From positions 214,671 to 278,670 of the forward strand of contig NZ_SPQT01000015.1 in assembly GCF_004571025.1 (NCBI RefSeq): a stretch of 64,000 nt of DNA, read 5' to 3'. A program made the position numbers and the translations under genes. This document shows, one piece after another, positions 1 through 9,225 of this stretch; position 1 is the first letter of the stretch, and each line of letters opens with the position of its first letter. Source of the stretch: Bradyrhizobium niftali (GTDB lineage Bacteria; Pseudomonadota; Alphaproteobacteria; Rhizobiales; Xanthobacteraceae). The notes under the pieces were generated by a model that had not been told where the DNA came from, did no database searches, and was given only the letters and a program-made list of their open reading frames with translations.

Positions 1-2
1 CG

Positions 3-206
3 CTTCAAGTCGTTCCGTCGTTTTTTGTACAAGGAATGATGTATGCGTATCACAACACTGAACCAGATTTCGGAACGCTCGGCGTGACCGCGACGTTGTG
101 CGGGACCGAAACGGCCCTTGCCCAGCACACGGCAGCCCTGCCATCCATGAAAACAATCGGCACGCCCGCGGCACCCGCCGAGCGCGCGACGCCGAATTCC
201 GAATGA
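3..206 (+). CDS. Partial ORF cut by the window edge, upstream of the tnsB-like gene
   Basis: This frame is open from base 3 to a TGA at 204-206 and has no start inside the window. Its stop overlaps an ATG at 203 (ATGA), the kind of junction expected between translationally coupled genes. That would place it as the gene before tnsB, where Tn7-like operons carry tnsA. The visible 67 residues are Ala/Thr/Pro rich and show no endonuclease motif, so they could be a disordered C-terminal tail or no gene at all. A second frame ends at TGA 37-39 and could instead be the true end of the upstream gene. Confidence 0.3.
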   Translation, partial: LQVVPSFFVQGMMYAYHNTEPDFGTLGVTATLCGTETALAQHTAALPSMKTIGTPAAPAERATPNSE

Positions 207-293
207 ACCGAAGATGGAGACCGTATTACATCACTGAAGAGGAGGACCCGGGCGCCGGTCAGGATCGACGGCAAGGAGTATTCGGCCGGCCCG

Positions 294-2453
294 GTGATCA
301 GCGGCGGGCGCGTCTTCTTTGACAAGGAGGCGGGCACCCAGATCGTGCTGAGCGAGATCGCGCAGATGCAGATGGCACTGGCCTATCGGCTGCGCGACGA
401 CACGCCGTACCAGAAGCTGAGCACCGCCAGGAAGCACACGCTCCGCATCGATTGGGGTACCTTCACTCCAGTAGAGCGCAAGACCGCGCTCACGCGCGCG
501 TTGTTCGTGCGCAAGCTCGACAAGGTCCAGCCGGCGAACCTGCGGGCAAAGAAAAAGATCATCCGCCGGATCATCGAGGACGTTTGCGGGCGATGGAAGA
601 TCCCGCTGGAGAATGCGCCGTCCGCGCGCCAGGTGCGAACCTGGTACCGGATCTTCGTGACCGCGGGGCGCGACGTGCGCGCGTTGGTGCCGTGCAATTG
701 GGCCAAGGGCCGCCGCGAGCAGCGATATCCTGAATGGGCGATCGACGAGATCAACCGCCTGATCAACGAAAAGATCGCGGTTCCAACACCGTCGAGCTTC
801 CGCAAGGTTCGGCTTCTCGCCAACGAGCGGCTGAAGAAGGCGGCCGCGGAGCGCGGCGAGGTGCCGGTGCTGCTTGGCAGGGGCAATCGGATCGGAAGTA
901 ATCTGCTTTCGCGCATGCTGCGTGAGCGCAACAAGTTCGAGGTCTTGGTGGCGACCACGAACGTGCGGGAGGCCAATCGCCAGGCCCAGTCGGTGCAACT
1001 AGGGCCCCAAGGCAACCTCGTTAACCGCCAATGGGAGGTCGATCACACCCTGCTGGACATCCTGGTGATCGACGAGTGCACGATGCAAATCGCCGGTCGG
1101 CCGTGGATGACCGCGATTCTCGATCGCTACTCGCGCTGCATCGTCGGTTTTTCCCTGAGCTTCGCGCCGCCGTCGTGGGCCAGTGTAATGGACGCCTTAC
1201 GCGTGGCTGTGATGAAGAAGGACTGGATCATCGCAGGTTTGGGCGGGATCGTGCGAACATGGGATTGCTTTGGCGTCCCTGGACGGCTGATTACGGACCA
1301 CGGTCGAGACTTCAAGTCGAATTCCATGGAGCAGGCCAAGGTCGCACTGGATTTCGAGCTGAAGCACGCGCCCCCTCGCAAGCCGTGGTTCAAGGGCAAG
1401 ATCGAACGCTGGTTCAGAACGCTTGAAGAGCAAATCATCCACACCATTCCTGGCACGGTGTTGTCGAAGTGGGAGGACCGCAAGTTCTACAACTCCGAGC
1501 AGTTCGCGGTGCTCACGATCCACGAGTTGAATTGGATCGTCGCCAAATGGGTGATCGACGTCTACCACCACACCCAGCATAGCAAGCTCGGGCGCACACC
1601 GGCGCGGGCCTGGCAGGAAGGCTTGCAGGAAATCCCGCTAATCCGGGAGCCGCCCGCTGATCTGCTGATTCCAATGACCGGACTGGTAGTGCCGCGTTCC
1701 CTGCAGAAGAGCGGGATCCGCTACATGGGGCTACGCTGGGATTCTCCAGAGTTCGCGAAGGCCCGCGCCTTCCTACCGGACTCGGCGAACGTGCAGGTCA
1801 GGATAGATCCGACTGATATCTCGACGGCCTACGTCTACGATGAGCACAGGGAGAAACGGGTCGAGGGCGAGCTTGTCGAGCCGACAGACGCCCGCGGTTT
1901 GTCGCTCAACCAATGGTGCACCGTCGCGAAGCTCCGACGGCGTATCGCGGAGGACGACGAGCTGAGCGAAGAGGCAGCGCTTGCCCGCGCCATGGAGGAA
2001 ATCGGGCAGTACGTGAAGGAACGTGTGCTCGAGCGTCACAAAGGCAAGGCGCCGAAGCGTTTCAAGCGCTTCGTGAGCGCGGGATCCGCCTGGAGCGCGA
2101 TTCGGCCGGAACGGCTTGATCCCAGCATGAAGCCTCCCGGCTCCCATACGGTCGGCATCACTCAGGTGAAGTCGCCACCGTTGCAGCCCCATGCCCCATT
2201 CACGGACCCGAAGCGCCGACGGAAGACCGTGAAAGAGAAGGTGCCCGCCGGTGGTGACAAAAAAGCCGTGACCAACAACGGGAGTGACGTCGAAGATGCC
2301 TCCGTCGACGGTCCGGAGCAAGCCGACCAGGCGTCGTCTACCACCACGGCTCGGCACGAAGCAGTCGAGCCGGCGGCGACACCGAAGCCCGCCCCGAAGG
2401 CAAAACTCAAGATGAGGCCGGTGAACTACGGCGGCACAATAGAAGAGGACTGA
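294..2453 (+). CDS. tnsB: TnsB/TniA-type DDE transposase of a Tn7-like element
   Basis: This is the strand-transfer transposase of a Tn7/Tn5053-type element. The RNase H-like core is visible, with D250 in WEVDHT, D335 in ITDHG and E371 in KIERWF, giving a D-D-35-E spacing. An N-terminal DNA-binding region precedes the core and a Mu-C-like beta-barrel region follows it. The last ~100 residues are Pro/Lys/Asp rich and probably disordered, which in this family is where TnsC is contacted. The given start is a GTG at 294, but protein-like sequence continues in frame upstream to about 243. A different-frame ATG at 203 encodes a plausible N-terminus, so a single-base frameshift near 235-245 is possible. 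tnsC follows 5 bases later. The 719-residue length suits TnsB. Confidence 0.87.
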   Translation: MISGGRVFFDKEAGTQIVLSEIAQMQMALAYRLRDDTPYQKLSTARKHTLRIDWGTFTPVERKTALTRALFVRKLDKVQPANLRAKKKIIRRIIEDVCGRWKIPLENAPSARQVRTWYRIFVTAGRDVRALVPCNWAKGRREQRYPEWAIDEINRLINEKIAVPTPSSFRKVRLLANERLKKAAAERGEVPVLLGRGNRIGSNLLSRMLRERNKFEVLVATTNVREANRQAQSVQLGPQGNLVNRQWEVDHTLLDILVIDECTMQIAGRPWMTAILDRYSRCIVGFSLSFAPPSWASVMDALRVAVMKKDWIIAGLGGIVRTWDCFGVPGRLITDHGRDFKSNSMEQAKVALDFELKHAPPRKPWFKGKIERWFRTLEEQIIHTIPGTVLSKWEDRKFYNSEQFAVLTIHELNWIVAKWVIDVYHHTQHSKLGRTPARAWQEGLQEIPLIREPPADLLIPMTGLVVPRSLQKSGIRYMGLRWDSPEFAKARAFLPDSANVQVRIDPTDISTAYVYDEHREKRVEGELVEPTDARGLSLNQWCTVAKLRRRIAEDDELSEEAALARAMEEIGQYVKERVLERHKGKAPKRFKRFVSAGSAWSAIRPERLDPSMKPPGSHTVGITQVKSPPLQPHAPFTDPKRRRKTVKEKVPAGGDKKAVTNNGSDVEDASVDGPEQADQASSTTTARHEAVEPAATPKPAPKAKLKMRPVNYGGTIEED

Positions 2454-2458
2454 GCTAA

Positions 2459-3622
2459 ATGGACAAGTCGAAGAAATTCGCCGATTGGAAGCCAAGAGAT
2501 CGCGTTGCGCACCTGAAGCGTCGCATGTTCGAGACGGCGGACTCGCAGCGGATTGATCAGAGGCTGTTTCGGCTGTTCGATACCGCAGGGACCGGCCCCG
2601 AAGGTGACGGGGCCTTTGTCGTGGGCGAGACCGGCGTGGGGAAAACCACGGGAGTGCGCCTGCTCACGGACCGGATTTACGAGGAACTTCGTGCCGAGGA
2701 TCCTTCCGGGAAGTGGTCGCGACCCGAGATTGCCGGCACCGATCTGCGGCCGATCCTCCATGAGACTGCCAACGGATTCAAGCGGCCGATCGCGGTCGTC
2801 TTGGTAGGCAAGAACACCACCTTCAACTCGTTTCTCGGGGATACGGCGGACGCCATCCAGGTAAATTTGCCGGTGGGCTACAAGTTCGGCGAGGCGCAGC
2901 TTCGGGTCAACAAGGCCGTGAAGAAGCAGGGCATCAAGATGGTCATCTTCGACGAGACGCAGCACATCGTCGAAGGCAACATGAACACCTATGATGCCGG
3001 CGACGTTTTCAAGCTGCTGATCAAATCGAGGGTCCAGGTGGTCTGCGTCGGCCTCACCAATGCTCTGGATCTGGCGACAGCAAACGACCAACTCGATCGC
3101 CTCGTGAAGAAAAAGATCGTGCTGGAGCCGTTTCGATGCACGGTCGGCGATTTCCCCGAGCTCGACAAGAAAGGTAACATAGTCGGTGACGAGGTCCAGG
3201 AGCCGACGGAATTCCGGCAACTGATGGCTCTGATTGACCATAGGGACGGCCCCGATAGCGTCTTGCCATTCGACAAGGCTTCGAATCTCTCCGCGCCCGA
3301 TATGGCACTCCGCATCCATCAGGCCGGTGGCGGTTACATCGGCAGGATCATGCCGCTGATATATGAGGCGGCGACATTGGCGATCTACGATGGCTCAGCA
3401 TGGGTCACGAAGAACCATTTCGAGGAGGCCTATCGCGAAGCCAGTCGGTGCGATGACAAGGACAACTGGTTTAAGATGGGCTTTTCCTCCGTCGTGGAGC
3501 GCTTCGGTTCGATCAGGGAAAAGAAACTGATCTCGACGGGGATTGCCAAAAGACAACTGGAGCGGCACATGAGCAAACGCTCGCGCCGTCGCGTGACCGA
3601 TGTGATCGCAGGACGCGACTGA
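2459..3622 (+). CDS. tnsC: TnsC/TniB-type AAA+ ATPase, transposition regulator
   Basis: This ATP-dependent regulator links target selection by TniQ to the TnsB transposase. Walker A is GETGVGKTT at residues 56-64 and Walker B is MVIFDE at about 161-166, followed by TQH. The 387-residue size fits TnsC/TniB. It starts at ATG 2459 just after the tnsB stop, and its TGA shares a base with the tniQ start (TGATG at 3620-3624). The three genes are therefore almost certainly one translationally coupled operon. No truncation or missing motif is seen. Confidence 0.9.
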   Translation: MDKSKKFADWKPRDRVAHLKRRMFETADSQRIDQRLFRLFDTAGTGPEGDGAFVVGETGVGKTTGVRLLTDRIYEELRAEDPSGKWSRPEIAGTDLRPILHETANGFKRPIAVVLVGKNTTFNSFLGDTADAIQVNLPVGYKFGEAQLRVNKAVKKQGIKMVIFDETQHIVEGNMNTYDAGDVFKLLIKSRVQVVCVGLTNALDLATANDQLDRLVKKKIVLEPFRCTVGDFPELDKKGNIVGDEVQEPTEFRQLMALIDHRDGPDSVLPFDKASNLSAPDMALRIHQAGGGYIGRIMPLIYEAATLAIYDGSAWVTKNHFEEAYREASRCDDKDNWFKMGFSSVVERFGSIREKKLISTGIAKRQLERHMSKRSRRRVTDVIAGRD

Positions 3623-6027
3623 TGCTGGGAACGTCGCATCGGCGGCCAATCGGCCTCTATGCCTGGGACGAGGTGGGTCCGGAGGAGAGCGCGCTCGGTT
3701 TTCTCCTACGCATGGCCGAGGAGAACGGCCATCCGTCGACGGACAGCACCGTCATGGACATCGGCGTCCGCCGCGCCGGCATCGCGCGTGGGGTCCCAGA
3801 GCACATCAATCGGCTCGCGGCCGAAGCGAGGACGACACCGGCTGCGCTTCTTGCATACAGCCCGGTGCTTCGCGACGACGACAAGCTGGTCCTGCGCGGC
3901 CATGTTGTCGACAAGTACCTGCATTTCGGCGTGCGCAGGCTCTGTCCCGGATGTATCGCGGAATCCAATCACCATCGTTTCTGGTGGGACCTCGTCCCGG
4001 TGTCCATGTGTCCGCGGCACCGGTTGGAATTAGTTGGGGCGTGTCCGTGCGGGGCCGAGCTGGGCTGGCGAGATGGCGGCGTGTCGATCTGTACAGATTG
4101 CGGCGCGCAGGACCGCTATCGGTTCGAGCGCCGGCCCGCGGAAGCGAAAGTGCTGCGGTCGGACGCCTACATCCTGTCCCGTTTCGGTGTCGGATCGGCA
4201 GAGACCGTCCAGGTCCTCGATTCACTTCCTATGGCTGACGTATTCAAGATGCTGGAGCGCGTCGGGTCGGCCTGTGAAGGCTATAGTCGCGAGTGGCGTT
4301 CCGCAAAGTCGCTCGGCATCTCGTTAAGCGTTGTCCAGGCGCGCGGCTTCGAGGTGCTTGCCGACGGCAAAATGGATGAGGTGCTGACCCGCATTTTTGA
4401 CGGATATATCAATCAGGGCGGAAAGCCGGAACACGGGTTCAGCAAGTGCTATGGCTGGCTATATCACTGGTTCAACCACAAACGCGGCGTGAAATTCTCG
4501 CCACTTCTGGCGGAAGCTATCCATCTGCACGGCGCTGCGCGTTTTCCGGTGACGCCCAAGGCCCATCTGGCCAAGATACCGGAAAATGCGCGCCGTAAAC
4601 TCTCGCTAAAGGCTGCTGCAGCCAAAGCAGAAACGTCAGTGTTCGCCATGAAAAACATCGGCCTGGCGCTGGGCTTGATCCGGACAGAGAAGCTATCGGG
4701 TAGTCAGCTCTCGTTTTCGGTCGAGGACGTGGACCGGATTGCCCACGATTTGAAAGGAGCGCTCTCCTTCGAAGAAACCATGCAGCGTCTCGGCATCGGC
4801 AGGCGTCCATTGCGCGAAATGATGGAGAACGGCTCGTTGGTGCCGGCTCTCGAGGGTGGCGGCAAGCGCCATGCTTACGTCTTCCGGCCGATGGACGTGG
4901 ATGGTCTGCTGAGGAAACTTGCGGGCACCGCACCTGTGGTTTCCAAGCCTTCACCAACATTGTTGGCCATTTCGCGCTTGGGTAAGAACCGATCGGTTAC
5001 GATCGCTCACGGTGTGCGATTAGTGCTTGATGGGAAGGTGCTCGTTCGGGAGCGAATGCAGGGCCGCGACCTTGGCCTGAACGCCTTGTTCATTGCGGAT
5101 AATGAGGCTCTCGCAGCGGTGGATCCCACCCATCATAAAATGCGCCAAGCGGCCACTGAAAAACTCATGGAAGCAGGAGAGTTGGTGCCGTTCTCCGCCG
5201 CGGCCAAGATCATGCGCCTAAATGCGCGTGGATTGCGCCGGGCCATCGAGATTGGCTTGTTTTCTGGCGTGGAGAAGGGAGCGAGCGCGCTGCCCCCGAA
5301 GCACGTCGATGCGTTCGCAAGAAAATTCATTATGATGGGTGAGATCAAGGCGCGCGTTGGTGGCTATTTCCCAACGCTAAAGGACCAGATCGAACGCGCC
5401 GGCTTCAAGCCGGACAAACAGCTGACAAAGTGTCTCAACTCCGGCTATTTGCGCGCTGAGGTCGAGCCGTTTCTAAAGAAGCTTAAGCAAGGTGCGGTCT
5501 CGCTGGACATGCCGCCGCCAGCTCGGAACGCCGTCATCCAGGAAACGCGTCGGATTCTCGAGAATGCCGATCATCCGATCGAGACCAAGGAAGTCCTCTC
5601 GATGCTGCGCAAGAAGGAGGTGCGGCTTGGGCCTTCGGACAAGGACCAATTCTTTTACGCAACCATGAACGAGGAGAAGAACGAGTTCGTGTACCTGGTC
5701 GGTGCTGGTTGGTGGCTGCGCCAGCGAGCGTTCATGGGCCACATCTTTCCTGCAGATCGTGAGACCCCGAGCTATCACAATCTGGTCGACGAGGAGATCG
5801 TAGCGATAGTCCGACAGGCCAAATGGCCCATGATGCCGGACGACATCGTGGCTAGCCTCGCGAAGAGACGAATCGCCATCGCATCGTCCGATCCGGTCGT
5901 CTATTTGCGCCGTATGGCGATCAGGAGGCCTGAAATCGTGCGCTTCCACGGTAAGGGGTATTGGGATTCGTCGCGAGCCTGGGCCCCTGCGAGATACTTT
6001 CCGAAAAAGGTTGCTGCCGCGGCTTGA
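3622..6027 (+). CDS. tniQ: TniQ/TnsD-type target-selection protein, unusually long (801 aa)
   Basis: TniQ-family proteins bind DNA and choose the target site for Tn7-like elements. The N-terminal TniQ domain opens with a pattern typical of the family (WDEVGPEESALGFLLRMAEE). At about residues 107-166 it carries CPGC, CPRH, CPCG and CTDC pairs, consistent with two zinc-binding knuckles. The remaining ~630 residues contain several helix-turn-helix-like stretches and no motif I can name. Simple TniQ proteins are about 300-400 residues, so this length is closer to sequence-specific TnsD proteins. I infer a dedicated attachment-site recogniser. It overlaps tnsC and is the last gene of the operon. 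Confidence 0.87.
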   Translation: MLGTSHRRPIGLYAWDEVGPEESALGFLLRMAEENGHPSTDSTVMDIGVRRAGIARGVPEHINRLAAEARTTPAALLAYSPVLRDDDKLVLRGHVVDKYLHFGVRRLCPGCIAESNHHRFWWDLVPVSMCPRHRLELVGACPCGAELGWRDGGVSICTDCGAQDRYRFERRPAEAKVLRSDAYILSRFGVGSAETVQVLDSLPMADVFKMLERVGSACEGYSREWRSAKSLGISLSVVQARGFEVLADGKMDEVLTRIFDGYINQGGKPEHGFSKCYGWLYHWFNHKRGVKFSPLLAEAIHLHGAARFPVTPKAHLAKIPENARRKLSLKAAAAKAETSVFAMKNIGLALGLIRTEKLSGSQLSFSVEDVDRIAHDLKGALSFEETMQRLGIGRRPLREMMENGSLVPALEGGGKRHAYVFRPMDVDGLLRKLAGTAPVVSKPSPTLLAISRLGKNRSVTIAHGVRLVLDGKVLVRERMQGRDLGLNALFIADNEALAAVDPTHHKMRQAATEKLMEAGELVPFSAAAKIMRLNARGLRRAIEIGLFSGVEKGASALPPKHVDAFARKFIMMGEIKARVGGYFPTLKDQIERAGFKPDKQLTKCLNSGYLRAEVEPFLKKLKQGAVSLDMPPPARNAVIQETRRILENADHPIETKEVLSMLRKKEVRLGPSDKDQFFYATMNEEKNEFVYLVGAGWWLRQRAFMGHIFPADRETPSYHNLVDEEIVAIVRQAKWPMMPDDIVASLAKRRIAIASSDPVVYLRRMAIRRPEIVRFHGKGYWDSSRAWAPARYFPKKVAAAA

Positions 6028-6338
6028 GCAGTTGCGGCGCTATGTCCTGTAAAGCTGCGAGTTGTTGCATCACGCTCGATTATGCCGCGGTGTTGGCTAG
6101 TTCTTCACCGCAGCCTCCTTCACCGGCACGCCCCTTGGGGTCGAAGCGGCATCCATGTGCCGCCCCTGGGTGTCGGCACGAACAAGTGTGGCGTGCCGAT
6201 CGTGCGGCCGTAGTGGAAGTGCAGGATCAGTCATGATGCCGGCCCCTGCATGTTCGCAACCTAGGTTCGCCCGAGTTCCCAACCCGGCGACGATGCCGAT
6301 CGGGACGTCAGTACCCACCTAGTCGCGAAGGAAAATGT
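6028..6338. other. Gap after tniQ; possible gene debris or transposon cargo boundary
   Basis: No convincing gene is present. The minus strand is open from 6318 to 6097, but two frames here both look half protein-like, as if a gene had decayed by frameshift. I could not find the repeated TnsB-binding sites or a TGT/ACA end that would mark a transposon terminus. No CRISPR repeats are visible. Confidence 0.35.
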
Positions 6339-6716
6339 TTAACTCGGAAAGCACGCCTGTGCTGTCAGAATCAGCGGCGAGAGATTGAGCACTTGCGGAA
6401 ACTGAAATGTATAACTTGCGCTGACCTGACTACCACAGGTCGGCGTGGCGTAGGTGAACGTCTGCGCTGGGAGATCCAGGCCGAATGCCTGCTGGGCAGC
6501 ATAGCTCGTGATTTCATTGCTGCCTGGGCATAGCGTCGGATTGACACTGGCGCAGCGTGCCGCCATTTCGGTCCCGTGTTGCAGACCGAGCTGGGTCCAA
6601 AACAACAGTCCGAACTCGATGATGCCAAATATGAACAGAAAGAAGACCGGTGCGGTCAACGCGAATTCGAGCGCCGACGCGCCGCGTTCGTCTCGCCATA
6701 GCGCAGTGACTTTCAC
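6339..6716 (-). CDS. TadE-like pilus assembly protein
   Basis: This is a TadE-family pseudopilin-like protein of the tight-adherence (Flp pilus) system, anchored in the inner membrane. The N-terminal pattern DERGASALEFALTAPVFF runs straight into a hydrophobic segment, which is the TadE signature. Two cysteine-containing stretches follow in the periplasmic part. I place the start at the GTG at 6716, whose last two bases lie in the TGA of the upstream gene (GTGA), rather than at an in-frame ATG 141 bases upstream that would overlap that gene heavily. This gives 125 residues. It is the last of three coupled genes. Confidence 0.8.
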   Translation of the reverse strand: MKVTALWRDERGASALEFALTAPVFFLFIFGIIEFGLLFWTQLGLQHGTEMAARCASVNPTLCPGSNEITSYAAQQAFGLDLPAQTFTYATPTCGSQVSASYTFQFPQVLNLSPLILTAQACFPS

Positions 6717-7228
6717 TGCAGCCTCGCAGTGGATTGAGCGTTGTAGGTGTAGGTGGCGGCGACAATCTGATAGTTGATCAGGGTATAGTAGGTCGCCTGC
6801 GCCGAGACCGTCGCATACGTGCCGGCCTGCGCACCGCCCGTGCAGACCGTTCCGCAACTAACCGAGCTAACTCCCGTGCTCGTGGGGCAGCCACAAAACT
6901 GAACAGGGCTTGGAGACGCCGTGACGGCTGTGGAATTCGTAGCGCTCGTTACCGCGCTCGAAATGCCGCTCGTGTCAAAGCCGTGCACAATGGCGTATTG
7001 AGCTCCGGCTTGCGCCGCATCCTCCACTTGCATTTTGCGATAGACGGCTAGCCCAATATCACTTACCGAGACCACCATCAGGGATAGCAGCGGGATCATG
7101 AATGCGAACTCGATTGCAGCTGCGCCGCTTTTATCGCGGACAGCGGCATGAACGAGGTCACGGACCCTGTCAAACGGTCGAACTCGGCTCTTAAGAGATA
7201 GATTTTGTCTCATTGAGGCCAACCTCAT
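6713..7228 (-). CDS. TadE/TadF-like pilus assembly protein
   Basis: This is a second TadE-family protein. After a basic N-terminus the sequence DKSGAAAIEFAFMIPLLSLM marks the TadE membrane segment, followed by an Ala/Thr/Ser-rich periplasmic region with a cluster of cysteines (CGCP, SCGTVC). Its ATG at 7228 overlaps the TGA of the tadG-like gene (ATGA), and its own TGA overlaps the GTG of the next tadE. The 171-residue size and paired arrangement are usual for tad loci, which commonly carry two small pseudopilins. The rest of the pilus machinery (tadA, tadB, tadC, rcpA) is not in the window. Confidence 0.82.
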   Translation of the reverse strand: MRLASMRQNLSLKSRVRPFDRVRDLVHAAVRDKSGAAAIEFAFMIPLLSLMVVSVSDIGLAVYRKMQVEDAAQAGAQYAIVHGFDTSGISSAVTSATNSTAVTASPSPVQFCGCPTSTGVSSVSCGTVCTGGAQAGTYATVSAQATYYTLINYQIVAATYTYNAQSTARLQ

Positions 7229-8547
7229 TCGATGAGCTGCGCGGTTTGGCCGCCGATCGTGGCGGTGCCGAGCGCAGAGCAGTTAACCTGAACGTTCGAT
7301 GTACCAGTGAATGTCAAGGTATCCGCGATGATCTTGGTGCAGGAGGTGCTCGTGCCATTACCGCCGCTGAAGCTCAGATTGGCCTTTGGCAGGTAGATGG
7401 CGCCGCCAACATTTTGCGTGCCACCACCGGTCAGATTGAAGGCAGTTCCCGCAGGCATTTTTCGGTCGCCGTAGATTACGATGCCCTTGGTGGATCCGGC
7501 GGTCGGGGCCGTCAAATCAATGATGGCATTACTGCCAATGGAGGCTGTGCCCCAGTTGCTGCCCGACCCCGTAAAGACCAGAGTCACACCGGTGCCGGTG
7601 ATCGTGGCATTGCCAGCCACGCTTAGATTAGCACCGTCCAGGTAGTAGATCCCCGGATCGAGGTTTAGAGTCGCACCTGCATTGACAGTAATGCTGCCGC
7701 TGTAGCAGCCAGGACTGAGGGAATTTGTCTTTCCATTGGAGTTGACTGTGATCTTGGCGTTGGTGCAACTCGGCTCCGCTGGGGGCGAGACATTTGCGTA
7801 GGGATCGGCCACCGCCCTCATGTGAGTTCGGACCCCATTGGTGGCGGTGATATTGCTGGCCCCGGAAACGTCACCCACCACGCCGACCTGGTTGGCGGCG
7901 ACGGAGGCACTACCGGCGACGTTGAGTGATGGGCTCGCGCTTGAGTTGCTGTAGAGATTGCATTTGATCAGATTGAGCTGGTTGCCTCCGCTCACGTTCA
8001 CTGCTGGGCTCGCCGTCGAATTGAGCGCGAGCACGCAGCCTGTCCCGGAATTTGGCAGTGCTACAGCACGTGCGGTGATAAGTATCGGATCTGACCCGAA
8101 CAATGCTGATAGCAGCCGCGGTTGCAGCTGGCTGACGATGACTTCGACCGCTTGCGGATTTGAAGTATAATTGCCTGTCTTCGGCGGCTGGTTCACCGCA
8201 ACAGTAACGTTGCTCACCGCATTCGCGTAGCCGTAGCTTGCCGTGACTGCGTTGGCTTCGGAGAGCAAATCAGTGCCGGCAGTTACAGCGGTTGCCGCAC
8301 TCACCGCGCCTGAGTCCGCCGCACTCTGCATATTCTTATGCTTATAGTACCACCATCCGACCTCGGTGCCGAGACCTGCTGTGCCAACCAGAACAGGCAT
8401 CAACAACGCAGATAGAATGACGTAGCTGCCGGACTGGTCTCGTGAGAATCTCCGGATCAGGCTGCTACGGTTTAGGCACCACCGTGCACCTTCGTTTAGA
8501 TATCGCGAAGCGCTGAAGGAGCGACTGCAGATCTTCCTAAAGGTCAT
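7225..8547 (-). CDS. TadG-like pilus assembly protein
   Basis: This is a TadG-related protein: an N-terminal membrane anchor followed by a large periplasmic or secreted domain. After RRFSRDQSGSYVILSALLMP the hydrophobic segment continues to about residue 62. GWWYYKHKNMQSAADSGAVS then matches the conserved region that follows the anchor in these proteins. The second half is rich in Gly, Asn, Thr and Ser with repeated short beta-strand-like units, suggesting a beta-helix or adhesive surface. It is the first gene of the operon and overlaps the next gene by ATGA. The start at 8547 gives a long basic N-terminus; a later start is possible. Confidence 0.78.
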   Translation of the reverse strand: MTFRKICSRSFSASRYLNEGARWCLNRSSLIRRFSRDQSGSYVILSALLMPVLVGTAGLGTEVGWWYYKHKNMQSAADSGAVSAATAVTAGTDLLSEANAVTASYGYANAVSNVTVAVNQPPKTGNYTSNPQAVEVIVSQLQPRLLSALFGSDPILITARAVALPNSGTGCVLALNSTASPAVNVSGGNQLNLIKCNLYSNSSASPSLNVAGSASVAANQVGVVGDVSGASNITATNGVRTHMRAVADPYANVSPPAEPSCTNAKITVNSNGKTNSLSPGCYSGSITVNAGATLNLDPGIYYLDGANLSVAGNATITGTGVTLVFTGSGSNWGTASIGSNAIIDLTAPTAGSTKGIVIYGDRKMPAGTAFNLTGGGTQNVGGAIYLPKANLSFSGGNGTSTSCTKIIADTLTFTGTSNVQVNCSALGTATIGGQTAQLIE

Positions 8548-8961
8548 GTTCCCCCCGAAGACTTGCCACTTTTTCCTGATCTAGATAGGTACAATCGGAT
8601 AAAGGACGCCTCAATGAGCGTAGGAAAATTTTAGCTAAACGCGGGCGACTTGGGGTGACACCAAAACTCTCCGGCGAGTTTGGATGCTCGCTAGAATCAT
8701 CGCTCGCGAGTTGGTGTCCTGAATAATAGTCTCACCTGAATCCGCGCTTCGAAGAGCATCAGACTTACTAGCGGCAGGCGATTAAAAATGAACGTCAAAT
8801 CGCAGGGTTAGCGTGATCGGAAAGATTCCCGGCTCCTGCCGCAAATGGAAACCGGCGAGCTCATTTATGGCCGTCGCGAGAGCAGTTGCCGTGATGAGTT
8901 GGAGGAGGTCCGAGAATTGATCGGAGCCCTCAGGGGCCGAAAAACAAAGTCCGACGTGACC
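8548..8961. other. Intergenic region upstream of the tad operon
   Basis: No gene is seen. This should hold the tad operon promoter, but I cannot pick out a confident -35/-10 pair. Near 8967-8985 lies a short ending (TTCTTCGCATTTTGACC) that matches one edge of the ~100-bp intergenic repeats found elsewhere in the window. Confidence 0.4.
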
Positions 8962-9225
8962 TCAACGCCTGAATTCTTCGCATTTTGACCCGGAACTCAC
9001 GTCGAGGCCAAGGAAGGTAATCAAATTAGTGCGCGCCACATTAGCGCTGGCGCTCATTGGCATTCCTGACAATCTTTGCTTCGCAACTGCATTTGCCAAA
9101 TCTTTCACCTGGATCGGTTGCGGGCATGCGGATGCGTTACACACGTCGCCTTTCGCCAATCGTGGCAGGAATTGTGTAACCGTCCGGTGAGGGCCGCGGG
9201 ATAATCGCGCGGCGCGATGGTCCGA

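Noticed and set aside
6240..6300. tRNA-like sequence (GGTTCGCCCGAGTTCCCAACCC)
   Set aside because: The T-arm resemblance does not come with an acceptor stem, anticodon arm or other tRNA elements.
1..6338. CRISPR-associated transposon
   Set aside because: The Tn7-like operon is present, but no direct repeats, spacers or cas genes are visible on either side in the window; the left flank is cut off, so it remains only untested.
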